Positions 27,899-36,343 of a stretch of 64,000 nucleotides of DNA are shown here, piece after piece. The position numbers and the translations under genes are program-made. The stretch lies in NCBI GenBank assembly GCA_963974345.1, contig CAXBBW010000006.1:160166-224165 (forward strand). Reading direction: 5' to 3'. The notes beneath the pieces were generated by a model. It saw only the letters and a list, made by a program, of their open reading frames with translations, did no database searches and was not told the DNA's origin. The DNA is from RHLJ01 sp963974345. GTDB lineage: Bacteria > Bacteroidota > Rhodothermia > Balneolales > Balneolaceae. Position 1 is the stretch's first letter. Each line of letters starts with the position of its first letter.

Positions 27899-28008
27899 TT
27901 TAACCTCATATCAATTTTTTTTGAAAAATGTATAAAATCTGATTTGAAATTTCTTTTAGCCATTTGCATCCTTTTTAATTTAATTCCACCTAACCTAACC
28001 AATTTGCT

Positions 28009-29472
28009 ATGTCCGATTCAAAAAAAAGAGCGTTAAATAAACCGTTAAGTAGAAAGAATTTTATAAAGAATCTAAGTTTTGCAAGCGCTGCTTTTTCCAT
28101 CGTTCCTCGTCATGTTTTAGGTGGACCTGGTTTTATCGCTCCAAGTGATACTTTATACATCGCGGGTATTGGAGCTGGAGGAAAGGGATATAGTGATATG
28201 ACTGGTTTTGCTGAGCATCCCCAAGCAAAAATTGCATTCTTTTGTGATGTAGATGAGCGCCAAACAGAGCGTGCACGAACTACCTTTCCAGAAGCTAAAT
28301 TCTATACAGATTATAGAGCGCTTTTAGAAAAAGAGCATAAAAATATTGACGCTGTTAGCGTTTCTACCCCAGACCATATGCATGCTGTACAGACCATGGC
28401 AGCAATGCAGTTGGGAAAGCATGTTTATGTTCAAAAACCTCTTACTCATGATATTTATGAAGCCCGCATGTTAACTGAAGCTGCTCAGAAATATAAAGTA
28501 GTAACTCAGATGGGTAATCAAGGCGCTTCTGGTGACGGCGTTCGCCAAATGATGGAATGGTATAACGCTGGAATAGTAGGGAATGTTAGCAAAGTGTATG
28601 TATGGACGGACCGTCCTGTTTGGCCTCAAGGTATTCCTTGGTCAAAAAATAAAGCTCCTATACCTGCTGGGTTAGATTGGGATTTGTGGCTTGGAACTGC
28701 TCCCAAAAAGAACTTTGTAGATAATCTGGTTCCTTTTAATTGGCGTGGTTGGTGGGATTATGGTACTGGTGCACTTGGAGATATGGGTTGTCATTTGATC
28801 GAGCCTGCTTTTAGTGTTTTACAACTTGGTTATCCTAATAAGGTAGAATGTAGTGTTGGCTCAGTTTACACAGGGCCATTCCAACGTGGTAGATTCCCAG
28901 ATAGCTGTCCACCCAGCTCTCATATTGTCCTTAATTTTCCAAAAAACGATACCAGTTCTGACGTAAAGTTGCACTGGATGGATGGGGGAATTCAGCCTGA
29001 ACGCCCTGAAGAATTAGGTCCTAACGAGATTATGGGAGATGGCGGTAATGGGGTAATTATTATCGGAGACAAAGGAAAGATGATGTGTAGTACGTATGGC
29101 GAGAATCCACGATTGTTGCCAACTTCATTAACCGAGCAAACCGAAGTTCCTCAAACAATAGAAAGAGTTCCTGACGGTCATTATCAGCAATGGGTTGCTG
29201 GTTGTTTGGCTGGGTATGGAAATACTAAATTAAGTTCCTCTTTTGATATTGCAGGTCCGCTAACCGAAAGTATTTTAATGGGAAATCTAGCTATTCGAAG
29301 TTATGATATTCAGGAAAATTATGAGGATAATCAGGGACGAGACAGGACTCGTTATCCCGGACGAAATATTCAGTTGTTATGGGATGGACCAAATATGAAG
29401 ATCACTAATTTTGAACCAGCTAATCAGTTTGTGAAACGAGAGTACAGACAGGGCTGGAGTTTAGGGGTTTAA
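28009..29472 (+). CDS. Gfo/Idh/MocA-family oxidoreductase, exported
   Basis: A 487-residue NAD(P)-type sugar dehydrogenase. The leader SRKNFIKNLSFASAAFSIVPRHVLGG looks like a Tat signal of this family, in which secreted members keep a tightly bound cofactor. The dinucleotide region reads LYIAGIGAGGKGYSD, and the catalytic EKP-type motif is YVQKPLTHDIYEA. The long C-terminal part (WLGTAPKKNF, GWWDYGTGALGDMGCH) is the Bacteroidota subtype. Likely oxidises a sugar or sugar acid in the periplasm; divergent from the GH140-like gene over 110 bases, so the two may act on the same glycan. Confidence 0.9.
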   Translation: MSDSKKRALNKPLSRKNFIKNLSFASAAFSIVPRHVLGGPGFIAPSDTLYIAGIGAGGKGYSDMTGFAEHPQAKIAFFCDVDERQTERARTTFPEAKFYTDYRALLEKEHKNIDAVSVSTPDHMHAVQTMAAMQLGKHVYVQKPLTHDIYEARMLTEAAQKYKVVTQMGNQGASGDGVRQMMEWYNAGIVGNVSKVYVWTDRPVWPQGIPWSKNKAPIPAGLDWDLWLGTAPKKNFVDNLVPFNWRGWWDYGTGALGDMGCHLIEPAFSVLQLGYPNKVECSVGSVYTGPFQRGRFPDSCPPSSHIVLNFPKNDTSSDVKLHWMDGGIQPERPEELGPNEIMGDGGNGVIIIGDKGKMMCSTYGENPRLLPTSLTEQTEVPQTIERVPDGHYQQWVAGCLAGYGNTKLSSSFDIAGPLTESILMGNLAIRSYDIQENYEDNQGRDRTRYPGRNIQLLWDGPNMKITNFEPANQFVKREYRQGWSLGV

Positions 29473-29488
29473 TAGATCCTCTATATAA

Positions 29489-29514
29489 AAAGCCCGGACA
29501 AATGCCCAGGCTTT
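29489..29514. terminator. Bidirectional hairpin terminator
   Basis: AAAGCCCGG and CCAGGCTTT pair over nine positions with one C/A mismatch around an eight-base loop, between the convergent oxidoreductase and sugar dehydrogenase genes. On the minus strand a TTTTT run follows directly, so it best serves the dehydrogenase operon; on the plus strand the tail is TTTAAATTTT. Confidence 0.7.
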
Positions 29515-29556
29515 AAATTTTACAAATATGGAATTACTTCCTTGAACTGTTCCAAA

Positions 29557-30708
29557 TCATTCCGCCGCTACAGGCGTTGCGGTAACTTTAAAAATCCCTT
29601 GTCCAGTTATACCTACATAAATTGTTCCGTCAGGCGCTTGTTTTATACTTCTAACTCGGCCAATTCCTTCAAGCAGCTTTTCTGTTCCTGTTACTTTATC
29701 TCCATCAAGTTTTACCAACTCAACATAGTTGAACTTTAATGAGCCAACTAATAAATGCCCTTTCCAATGTGGATATTTATCGGTTGTTACAAAGGTCATT
29801 CCAGAAGGCGCAATAGAAGGAACCCAGTACTTAATTGGCTGTTCCATTCCTGCTCTCGCAGTATCCTCTGCAAAAGGTGTTCCATTGTAGTTAATTCCGA
29901 AACTTATTATGGGCCAGCCATAATTTTTCCCTGGTTCAATAATATTTATCTCATCGCCACCTTGTGGACCGTGTTCATGCGCCCATATTTTTCCAGTTGC
30001 TGGGTTCATTTCCATACCTTGTGGGTTTCTGTGACCGTAAGAATAAATTGCAGTTTTAACTCCTGCTTCGTTCACAAAAGGGTTATCAGAAGGAATAGAA
30101 CCATCGTCCATTAATCTATAGACCTTCCCACCGTCTTTGGTAATATCCTGTGGGTTTTCATCGCGATTACCTCGGTCACCAATCGAAAAGAAAACAAATC
30201 CATTCCTGTCAAATTCTATACGGCCACCATAATGAACCCCTCGGCTTGTGTTGGGCGTAGCTTTATACAATGTCTCTACACTTGTTAATTCATCATTTAC
30301 TAATTTTCCACGAATTAACGCCGTATTAGCTCCTTCGCCCGTTCCTTTGCTGGACGAGTAAGTAAAATAAATCCAATTATTTTCTTCATAGCTTGGATGA
30401 ACTTTTACGTCTAAAAAGCCCCCCTGCCCATTCGCATAAATATCATCTGGTAACGTAGAAGAAGGAACTTCTATAAGTTCATCATTTCTATAAACAAATA
30501 ATTTTCCTCCTCGATCAGTGATCAGCATATCACCATTTGGTAGCCAAGTCATGCCCCAAGGAACTTCAATACCTCCTGTAACCAGCTCGTAAGAGTAGTT
30601 CATATCAGGAATTGGAGTTTGCTCTGTTTCTCCTGTAGCAGTGCAACTAATAAGCATTGCTGTAATAATCAGTAAATGTTTCATTTTTCCTTTTTTGTTG
30701 AATTTCAT
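29557..30708 (-). CDS. PQQ-dependent aldose sugar dehydrogenase-like lipoprotein
   Basis: A six-bladed propeller of the soluble glucose dehydrogenase/YliI family: VPWGMTWLPNGDMLITDRGGKLFV, GGFLDVKVHPSYEENNWIYFTYS, GGRIEFDRNGFVFFSIGDRGNRDENPQD, the catalytic-site HRNPQGMEMNPATGKIWAHEHGPQGGDE, and VAPSGM-type end. The lipobox MLISC makes it a lipoprotein. Two starts are possible: 30708 (ATGA overlap with the purU stop) or 30684, which has GGA five bases before it. Last gene of a thioredoxin-purU operon. It probably oxidises aldoses with PQQ; no PQQ synthesis genes are in view. Confidence 0.88.
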   Translation of the reverse strand: MKFNKKGKMKHLLIITAMLISCTATGETEQTPIPDMNYSYELVTGGIEVPWGMTWLPNGDMLITDRGGKLFVYRNDELIEVPSSTLPDDIYANGQGGFLDVKVHPSYEENNWIYFTYSSSKGTGEGANTALIRGKLVNDELTSVETLYKATPNTSRGVHYGGRIEFDRNGFVFFSIGDRGNRDENPQDITKDGGKVYRLMDDGSIPSDNPFVNEAGVKTAIYSYGHRNPQGMEMNPATGKIWAHEHGPQGGDEINIIEPGKNYGWPIISFGINYNGTPFAEDTARAGMEQPIKYWVPSIAPSGMTFVTTDKYPHWKGHLLVGSLKFNYVELVKLDGDKVTGTEKLLEGIGRVRSIKQAPDGTIYVGITGQGIFKVTATPVAAE

Positions 30709-31571
30709 CAGTTAAAAATAATTGTCCTGTTATCCGTTACCAAAGTTTTTCTTTGTATATGTTTCCAAACCGCTCTTGAGAGTACTAAAGTTTCCAAATC
30801 CCGACCTTTTCTCACTAAGTTTTCCACGCCATCACGGTGGGTTACATGTACAATATCTTGTTCTATAATTGGTCCTTCATCTAAATCTTCCGTTACGTAA
30901 TGGCTCGTTGCCCCAATGATCTTAACTCCACGCTCAAATGCTGAGTGATAAGGTCTTGCACCTGGAAAAGCAGGAAGAAAAGAATGATGTATATTTATGA
31001 TCTTATTTCTAAACTCGCTTATAAAATTACCAGACAGAATCTGCATATATCTAGCAAGCACTATTACATCAATGTTATTTTCCTTTAGTAATTCTATCTG
31101 CTTTGCTTCTTGCTCTTTTTTATTCTCTTTTGTTATAGGGATATGATAGAAATCAATACCAAATTTCTGTGCGGTTTCACCCGCTTCTTTATGGTTACTA
31201 ATGATCAAAGGAATATCAACTTCCCATTCTTTGGTTTGCCAACGTGCCAGCACATCAAACAAACAATGCTGTTGCTTAGAAACAAAAAGGGCAAGTTTTA
31301 GTCGTTTTTGAGTGAAATATAAGTTCCAATTCATATCGAATGGAATGGCAAGTTCTTCCTTAAAACTCGTCTCTATTTTTTCTTTTTCTAATTCAAAATA
31401 GTTTAAATCCCAAGAAACACGCATATAAAACTTTTGCTTTATAGAGTCGGTATGTTGATCTAAATCTAGAATATTACCGCCGTGTTTTAAAATATACTGA
31501 GTAACCGCAGCGATAATGCCCGGCTTATCGGGACAGTGGATAAGGAGAATTGCTTCGTTGATCGGGTTCAT
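30708..31571 (-). CDS. purU: Formyltetrahydrofolate deformylase
   Basis: PurU hydrolyses 10-formyl-THF to THF and formate, balancing one-carbon pools and feeding formate to PurT. The 287 residues show an N-terminal ACT domain (LIHCPDKPGIIAAVTQYILKHGGNI) and a C-terminal formyltransferase fold with the catalytic NIHHSFLPAFPGARPYHSAFERGVK and TEDLDEGPII. Both ends overlap neighbours with ATGA or similar (four bases with the upstream thioredoxin, one to four with the downstream dehydrogenase), so the three genes are translated together. Confidence 0.95.
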   Translation of the reverse strand: MNPINEAILLIHCPDKPGIIAAVTQYILKHGGNILDLDQHTDSIKQKFYMRVSWDLNYFELEKEKIETSFKEELAIPFDMNWNLYFTQKRLKLALFVSKQQHCLFDVLARWQTKEWEVDIPLIISNHKEAGETAQKFGIDFYHIPITKENKKEQEAKQIELLKENNIDVIVLARYMQILSGNFISEFRNKIINIHHSFLPAFPGARPYHSAFERGVKIIGATSHYVTEDLDEGPIIEQDIVHVTHRDGVENLVRKGRDLETLVLSRAVWKHIQRKTLVTDNRTIIFN

Positions 31572-32026
31572 TTATATAGAAATTGGCGTAATTCATCAAC
31601 ATTCATAAACCCAGTTCGCTGTTTAAGTTGATTTCCTTCGGGATCTAAAATTAATGTACCTGGAAAAACATATACTCCTTGGCTTTGCGCCCATTCCTGA
31701 GCGGTCATTTCTTGTCCGTTAAAAGAAATAAGTTCTTGGGAATTTCCATCAATTTTGGCAGGGATATAACCCGCGTCTAATACTGTACGGACGGTTGAGT
31801 CTGGGTAAACTTCTCGTTCCATGGCGCGACAATATTTACATCCTACTTCAAATACATCTACTAAAATAAGCTTCTGGGTATCTTTCGCCTCTTTTTGAGC
31901 AGAAGCTAATGTTCTCCAATCAGGAGCATTTTCAATCTCTAAAGGGGCTGTACTTTTTAATGCGTTAAACAAGAATATACCAATGAAAGTAGCTATGAAT
32001 CCTGTTATAAAAATTTTTTTGCTCAT
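31568..32026 (-). CDS. Membrane-anchored thioredoxin-like protein
   Basis: A 152-residue protein with one N-terminal membrane span (about 5-22) and a periplasmic Thioredoxin_7/DUF255-like domain. The active site is VGCKYC (C63, C66), followed by YPDSTVR and the cis-proline segment VYVFPGTLILDPEG. It probably reduces or isomerises disulfides in the periplasm. I prefer the ATG at 32026 (MSKKIF) to the TTG eight codons upstream, because the shorter form gives a normal signal anchor. First gene of an operon with purU. Confidence 0.8.
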   Translation of the reverse strand: MSKKIFITGFIATFIGIFLFNALKSTAPLEIENAPDWRTLASAQKEAKDTQKLILVDVFEVGCKYCRAMEREVYPDSTVRTVLDAGYIPAKIDGNSQELISFNGQEMTAQEWAQSQGVYVFPGTLILDPEGNQLKQRTGFMNVDELRQFLYK

Positions 32027-32070
32027 CCTTTTTAAAAAAGTCTTTCTCAATTATTGAATACTAAAAATAA

Positions 32071-32078
32071 TATCTTTG
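32071..32078 (+). promoter_or_regulatory. Putative -7 promoter element TATCTTTG
   Basis: TATCTTTG followed by CA is an exact match to the Bacteroidota -7 element and lies 31 bases before the ATG at 32109, leaving a leader of about 25 bases. The -33 element is poor. It supports the ATG at 32109 rather than the TTG at 32076, which lies within the element. Confidence 0.5.
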
Positions 32079-32108
32079 CAGATAGTAAACGAACTTGATT
32101 TTAGATTA

Positions 32109-32315
32109 ATGCCAGAACCCATCGAATCGTATAAACTTGGTAAAATCCAAGTGACCGTCAGCCCAACTGATCGACCAAATAAACTTCTTATTGAATGTTT
32201 TGATGGGGAGTTTAAATCTTCTTTCACCGCCAGTGAATACGAATTTAAAAACTACCGGCGATTGATGAATCAGCGGATCACTCAGGCTTATGCAGATGGT
32301 AGAGCTGAGGGCTAG
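32109..32315 (+). CDS. Small unknown protein, 68 residues
   Basis: I do not recognise it. MPEPIESYKLGKIQVTVSPT starts a short alpha/beta protein with a basic-aromatic end (YEFKNYRRLMNQRITQAYADGRAEG). No signal peptide or membrane segment. The in-frame TTG at 32076 is the other start, but it lies inside a promoter element. Its own promoter, a balanced amino-acid composition and the four-base convergent overlap with the DUF5706 gene support it as a real gene. It could be a small regulator or subunit; nothing more can be said. Confidence 0.6.
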   Translation: MPEPIESYKLGKIQVTVSPTDRPNKLLIECFDGEFKSSFTASEYEFKNYRRLMNQRITQAYADGRAEG

Positions 32316-32878
32316 GCGCTTATCATGGCAAAAACGACTAAAAAGCTAAGCACCGATAAGACTAAGCCAATCATGAAAATGGTATACGAAATTCGAAGCA
32401 AGCTATACTTTTTTGCTAATACCACTCCAAGACCATGAATATCTCTTGCCATATTATCGTAGAGGCGATTACTATCAACCATTAGTTCTTCCAAACCTGC
32501 CACATAATCTTCGCGAGGCATGGTATAAAAATTACCAAAAAATAGAATATTTGCTCTATTTGCACGAACGTCTTCTAAGGTTACCGTTTCTTTGCTAACT
32601 CTCGGTCGGGCAGAAAGAACAGCATAGATCATAGATCCAAGACACGTAAGTAGAAGCACTGTTGTGGGAATTAATAACCAAGGGTTTGAATCAATTTTTG
32701 GAGATATGGAAGCAATTATAATCGAAATAATGATCCCATTAATACTGATCATGATATTCGATTTGTTATCAGCAATTCCACTTAAGTCCATATGCGTTCT
32801 ATACGAAGTTCGGAACATATCCGAAATTCCACGTTTTACGGAGCCTAGTTTTTTCTTTGGTGGGTTTTCTTCACTCAT
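32312..32878 (-). CDS. DUF5706 / Pycsar-effector-like membrane protein
   Basis: A 188-residue protein with two membrane spans near 42-85 (including IMISINGIIISIIIASI) and one at the C-terminus (about 163-187). The segment DLSGIADNKSNIMISINGIIISI is the hallmark of DUF5706 proteins, which include PycTM effectors of the Pycsar antiphage system (a cyclic pyrimidine made by a cyclase after phage infection opens or disrupts the membrane). Normally such a protein has a cyclase gene next to it or is fused to an HD domain. Here it stands alone next to the small unknown gene and the hmgA promoter. A purely housekeeping role is possible. Confidence 0.75.
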   Translation of the reverse strand: MSEENPPKKKLGSVKRGISDMFRTSYRTHMDLSGIADNKSNIMISINGIIISIIIASISPKIDSNPWLLIPTTVLLLTCLGSMIYAVLSARPRVSKETVTLEDVRANRANILFFGNFYTMPREDYVAGLEELMVDSNRLYDNMARDIHGLGVVLAKKYSLLRISYTIFMIGLVLSVLSFLVVFAMISA

Positions 32879-32941
32879 AGTTCTAAAAGTTTAGATTTCA
32901 GGAATATAGATATTTAATGAAACTATACCCGCCAATAAATT

Positions 32942-32957
32942 AGTTGTTATAACAACT
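32942..32957. promoter_or_regulatory. Operator-like palindrome AGTTGTTATAACAACT
   Basis: A perfect 16-base palindrome 64 bases upstream of hmgA. The half site AGTTGT/ACAACT recurs at the same role upstream of hppD (38507-38532). Size and symmetry suit a MarR- or TetR-type dimer; a MarR gene lies at 42388-42813. Confidence 0.75.
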
Positions 32958-33021
32958 TTTTATCTGCTATCGAGTTAAGAATTATATATAATTACTCTAA
33001 TGCCTAACCAATTTAAGAATT

Positions 33022-34185
33022 ATGCCTTTTTATCATCGATTAGGAAAAATCCCTCAAAAGAGACACACTCAATTTAGAAAGCCAGATGGGAGCTTGTACT
33101 ATGAACAACTCTTCGGTACAATTGGTTTTGATGGCATGTCGATGCTCTCATATCATATTCACAGACCAACGATGATTCGAGAAATTGGAACGCCTATTGA
33201 TGTCGCTCCAAAGATTGCCGTTCCTAATAATATGAAATCAATGATGTTGAAAGGGCTCGACATCAAACCAAAAGATGATTATTTAGATAGTCGTGAAGCT
33301 ATTTTAACGAACAATGATGTAACGCTTCACCTCGCTGCTCCAAAGAAATCGCTCACTAAATATTTTTATAAGAACACCGATGCTGATGAATTGATCTTCA
33401 TCCATAAAGGAAGTGGAACCCTTCGGTCTTTTATTGGAAATATCAATTTTGAACCCGGAGATTACTTACTAATTCCTCGTGGTATCATTTATCAAATTTG
33501 TTTTGATGATGAACATAACCGTCATTTTATAACCGAGTCTCATGTCCCTATTTATTCTCCAAAAAGATATCGAAATTGGTTTGGTCAATATTTAGAACAC
33601 TCTCCTTATTGTGAGCGTGATTTAAAACTTCCTACCGAACTCGAGACTTTTGATGAGAAAGGAGAGTTTTTGATGAAAGTGAAAAAGCAGGGAATGATTC
33701 ATGAGCTTACGTACGATTCTCATCCTTTTGATGTAGTTGGCTGGGATGGATATAATTTTCCATATGGTTTTTCGATTAAAAACTTCGAGCCAATAACCGG
33801 GCGTGTTCATCAGCCACCTCCTGTTCATCAGACTTTTGAGACCTCCGCATTTGTGGTTTGCTCTTTTGTACCCAGATTATATGATTATCATCCTCAATCA
33901 ATTCCATCCCCATATCATCACTCAAATATCGATTCGGACGAAGTTATTTATTATGTGGATGGTGATTTCATGAGTCGAAATCACGTAGAACAAGGCTACA
34001 TTTCTTTGCATCCGGCAGGAATTCCTCATGGACCACATCCTGGAGCTTATGAAGGAAGTATTGGTAAAAAGGAAACGAAAGAGTGGGCGGTAATGGTAGA
34101 TACATTTAAGCCGCTTATGGTAACCGAGAACGCTTTAAAGATTGATGATGGAACGTATTATCAATCTTGGCTAGAAGACAAATAG
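33022..34185 (+). CDS. hmgA: Homogentisate 1,2-dioxygenase
   Basis: An iron-dependent cupin enzyme that opens the ring of homogentisate to maleylacetoacetate. 387 residues; MPFYHRLGKIPQKRHTQFRKPDG at the N-terminus and the C-terminal HHSNIDSDEVIYYVDGDF, HPAGIPHGPHPGAYEGS carry the metal-binding His/Glu. It is the shorter bacterial form typical of Bacteroidota. First gene of the run hmgA-fahA-flavin reductase-like-acetoacetyl-CoA synthetase, with 1-8 base spacings or overlaps. Confidence 0.95.
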   Translation: MPFYHRLGKIPQKRHTQFRKPDGSLYYEQLFGTIGFDGMSMLSYHIHRPTMIREIGTPIDVAPKIAVPNNMKSMMLKGLDIKPKDDYLDSREAILTNNDVTLHLAAPKKSLTKYFYKNTDADELIFIHKGSGTLRSFIGNINFEPGDYLLIPRGIIYQICFDDEHNRHFITESHVPIYSPKRYRNWFGQYLEHSPYCERDLKLPTELETFDEKGEFLMKVKKQGMIHELTYDSHPFDVVGWDGYNFPYGFSIKNFEPITGRVHQPPPVHQTFETSAFVVCSFVPRLYDYHPQSIPSPYHHSNIDSDEVIYYVDGDFMSRNHVEQGYISLHPAGIPHGPHPGAYEGSIGKKETKEWAVMVDTFKPLMVTENALKIDDGTYYQSWLEDK

Positions 34186-34190
34186 ATTTT

Positions 34191-35435
34191 ATGACAAATA
34201 AATTAAACAGTTGGGTAGATATCCCAGAACAGTCAGATTTTTCAATTTATAATCTCCCTTTTGGGATCTTTTCGACTTCGAAAAAATCTAAACGCGTTGG
34301 CATTGCCGTTGGAAATCAAATAATTGATTTAAATGCCGTCCATTCATTAAGAATATTCCATGATCTTAATATTGATAAAGAGGTCTTGGTAAATGATTAT
34401 CTAAACGATTTCATCTCTCTGGGCAAAAAAATAACTAATAAGGTTCGGTTAATTCTCCAAGAGGAGCTTTGTGATAGTTCCTCCGTTTTAAAAAAACATG
34501 ATCCTTTTATTTCTATAGAGGAAGCAACAATGCATCTTCCAGTTCGAATTGGAGATTACACCGATTTCTATTCCAGTATAGAGCACGCTAGTAATGTTGG
34601 AAAGATGTTTCGCGATCCTGAAAATGCTTTATTACCAAACTGGAAACATTTACCCGTTGGCTATCATGGACGGGCTTCATCGATTGTGGTTTCTGGGGTT
34701 GATATCCATCGCCCCAAAGGGCAAACTAAGCCCGCAGATGGCCCCCCAATTTTTGGGCCTTCTCAACGAATGGATTTCGAGCTAGAAATGGGATTTATTG
34801 TTGGGAAAAAAACAGCCATTGGTGATTCGATTTCAACAGCGAACGCAGAAGATTATATTTTCGGGATGGTTCTGTTTAACGATTGGTCTGCCCGTGATAT
34901 CCAGAAATGGGAATATGTACCTCTGGGGCCTTTTCTAGGAAAAAGCTTTGCTTCATCCGTGTCTCCTTGGGTAGTAACTTTAGAAGCTCTTGACGAATTT
35001 AGAGTAGAAGGCCCAAACCAAGATCCAAGCGTTCTTCCTTATTTAGAATACTCTGGTCTTAAGAATTATGATATCAATCTTGAAGTTCAAATTGAACCTG
35101 AAGGGAGTCCTGTGCCAACAACTATTTCGATTTCCAATTTCAAATATATGTACTGGAATATGGCACAACAATTAGCCCATCATACCGTGAATGGTTGTAA
35201 TGTGAATGTTGGAGATTTAATGGCCTCTGGCACTATCTCTGGTAAAGATGAGCGCTCCTATGGTTCTATGTTAGAACTTTCTTGGGCTGGTTCAAAAACT
35301 GTGACCTTAAACAATGATGAAGAACGTAAATTTCTTCACGATGGTGATACTGTAATTATGAAGGGTTTCTCAGAAAAAAATGGGGTGCGGATTGGTTTCG
35401 GAGAAGTTAGATCAAAATTATTACCTGCTAAATAA
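34191..35435 (+). CDS. fahA: Fumarylacetoacetase
   Basis: Splits fumarylacetoacetate to fumarate and acetoacetate, the last step of tyrosine catabolism. 414 residues; FAH motifs: DFYSSIEHASNVGKMFRD, YHGRASSIVVSG, DFELEMGFIVG, FNDWSARDIQKWEYVPLGPFLGKSF and TVNGCNVNVGDLMASGTISG. I take the ATG at 34191 (five bases after hmgA); the upstream TTG at 34167 would lie inside hmgA. The stop and the next ATG share a base (TAATG), showing coupled translation. Confidence 0.95.
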   Translation: MTNKLNSWVDIPEQSDFSIYNLPFGIFSTSKKSKRVGIAVGNQIIDLNAVHSLRIFHDLNIDKEVLVNDYLNDFISLGKKITNKVRLILQEELCDSSSVLKKHDPFISIEEATMHLPVRIGDYTDFYSSIEHASNVGKMFRDPENALLPNWKHLPVGYHGRASSIVVSGVDIHRPKGQTKPADGPPIFGPSQRMDFELEMGFIVGKKTAIGDSISTANAEDYIFGMVLFNDWSARDIQKWEYVPLGPFLGKSFASSVSPWVVTLEALDEFRVEGPNQDPSVLPYLEYSGLKNYDINLEVQIEPEGSPVPTTISISNFKYMYWNMAQQLAHHTVNGCNVNVGDLMASGTISGKDERSYGSMLELSWAGSKTVTLNNDEERKFLHDGDTVIMKGFSEKNGVRIGFGEVRSKLLPAK

Positions 35436-36343
35436 TGGAAAAAAAAGAATTCAAAACTTTTGATTTCGGTTCTCTCTCTAATATTGAGAAACAGGGATTC
35501 TTATCGTCAGCAATTGCTCCAAGACCAATTTGTTTTGCCAGTACCGTAGACCTAAATGGGAAGGTGAATTTAAGTCCATTTAGTTTCTTCAATGTATTTT
35601 CTTATAACCCTCCTATTATGGTTTTCTCTCCATCACGACGAGGTCGGGATAATACAACAAAAGACACCTATGAAAACTTGCTTCAAGTACCTGAAGTCAC
35701 CATCAATATTGTAAATTATTCTATGGTAGAGCAGATGTCGTTAGCAAGTACCGAGTATGAAAAAGGCGTTAATGAGTTTATTAAAGCTGGCTTTACAGAA
35801 ATTCCATCTGACACTATAAAACCGCCTCGGGTAGCTGAAAGTCCTGTTAGTTTTGAGTGTACTGTTGATGACATCATTGAATTAGGAAAAGAAGGCGGCG
35901 CGGGAAATTTGGTACTGTCACGAGTACAGAAAGCGCATATCAGTACAGACTTTTTGGATGACGATGATCAACTCATAACTATGAAGTTGGATCTGGTTGG
36001 TAGAATGGGAGGCAGTTGGTATACCCGATCATCGGGAGATTCTTTATTCGAAATTCCGAAACCACTTAGAACAATGGGAATTGGAGTTGATCAGCTTCCT
36101 AAATCTATTCGAGAAAGCAACATTCTCACAGCAAATAATCTTGGGCGGCTAGGTAATTTGGAGGATCTCCCAACTATAGAGCAGATTCTTACATTTAAAG
36201 CAGAACCTGTTTTTAATGAATTATTGAGTCGCTTTTCAGGGGAAGAATTAAAAGACGAGCTACATCACCTTGCCAAAGATATGTTAGAAAATGGAGACAC
36301 GGTGAAAGCGCTAGTAATCTTGTGCTCTCTTGAAGATGAGTGA
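35435..36343 (+). CDS. Flavin reductase-like (FMN-binding split barrel) protein in the homogentisate operon
   Basis: A 302-residue protein with a flavin reductase-like domain: AIAPRPICFASTVDLNGKVNLSPFSFFNVFSYNPPIMVFS, the FMN phosphate loop area, and EYEKGVNEFIKAGFT. A long helical C-terminal extension of about 90 residues, ending at LEDE, is not part of the usual domain. It overlaps fahA by one base and the next gene by eight, so it belongs to the tyrosine pathway. Its role there is unknown: it may supply reduced flavin, or have an unrecognised function (see findings). Confidence 0.85.
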   Translation: MEKKEFKTFDFGSLSNIEKQGFLSSAIAPRPICFASTVDLNGKVNLSPFSFFNVFSYNPPIMVFSPSRRGRDNTTKDTYENLLQVPEVTINIVNYSMVEQMSLASTEYEKGVNEFIKAGFTEIPSDTIKPPRVAESPVSFECTVDDIIELGKEGGAGNLVLSRVQKAHISTDFLDDDDQLITMKLDLVGRMGGSWYTRSSGDSLFEIPKPLRTMGIGVDQLPKSIRESNILTANNLGRLGNLEDLPTIEQILTFKAEPVFNELLSRFSGEELKDELHHLAKDMLENGDTVKALVILCSLEDE

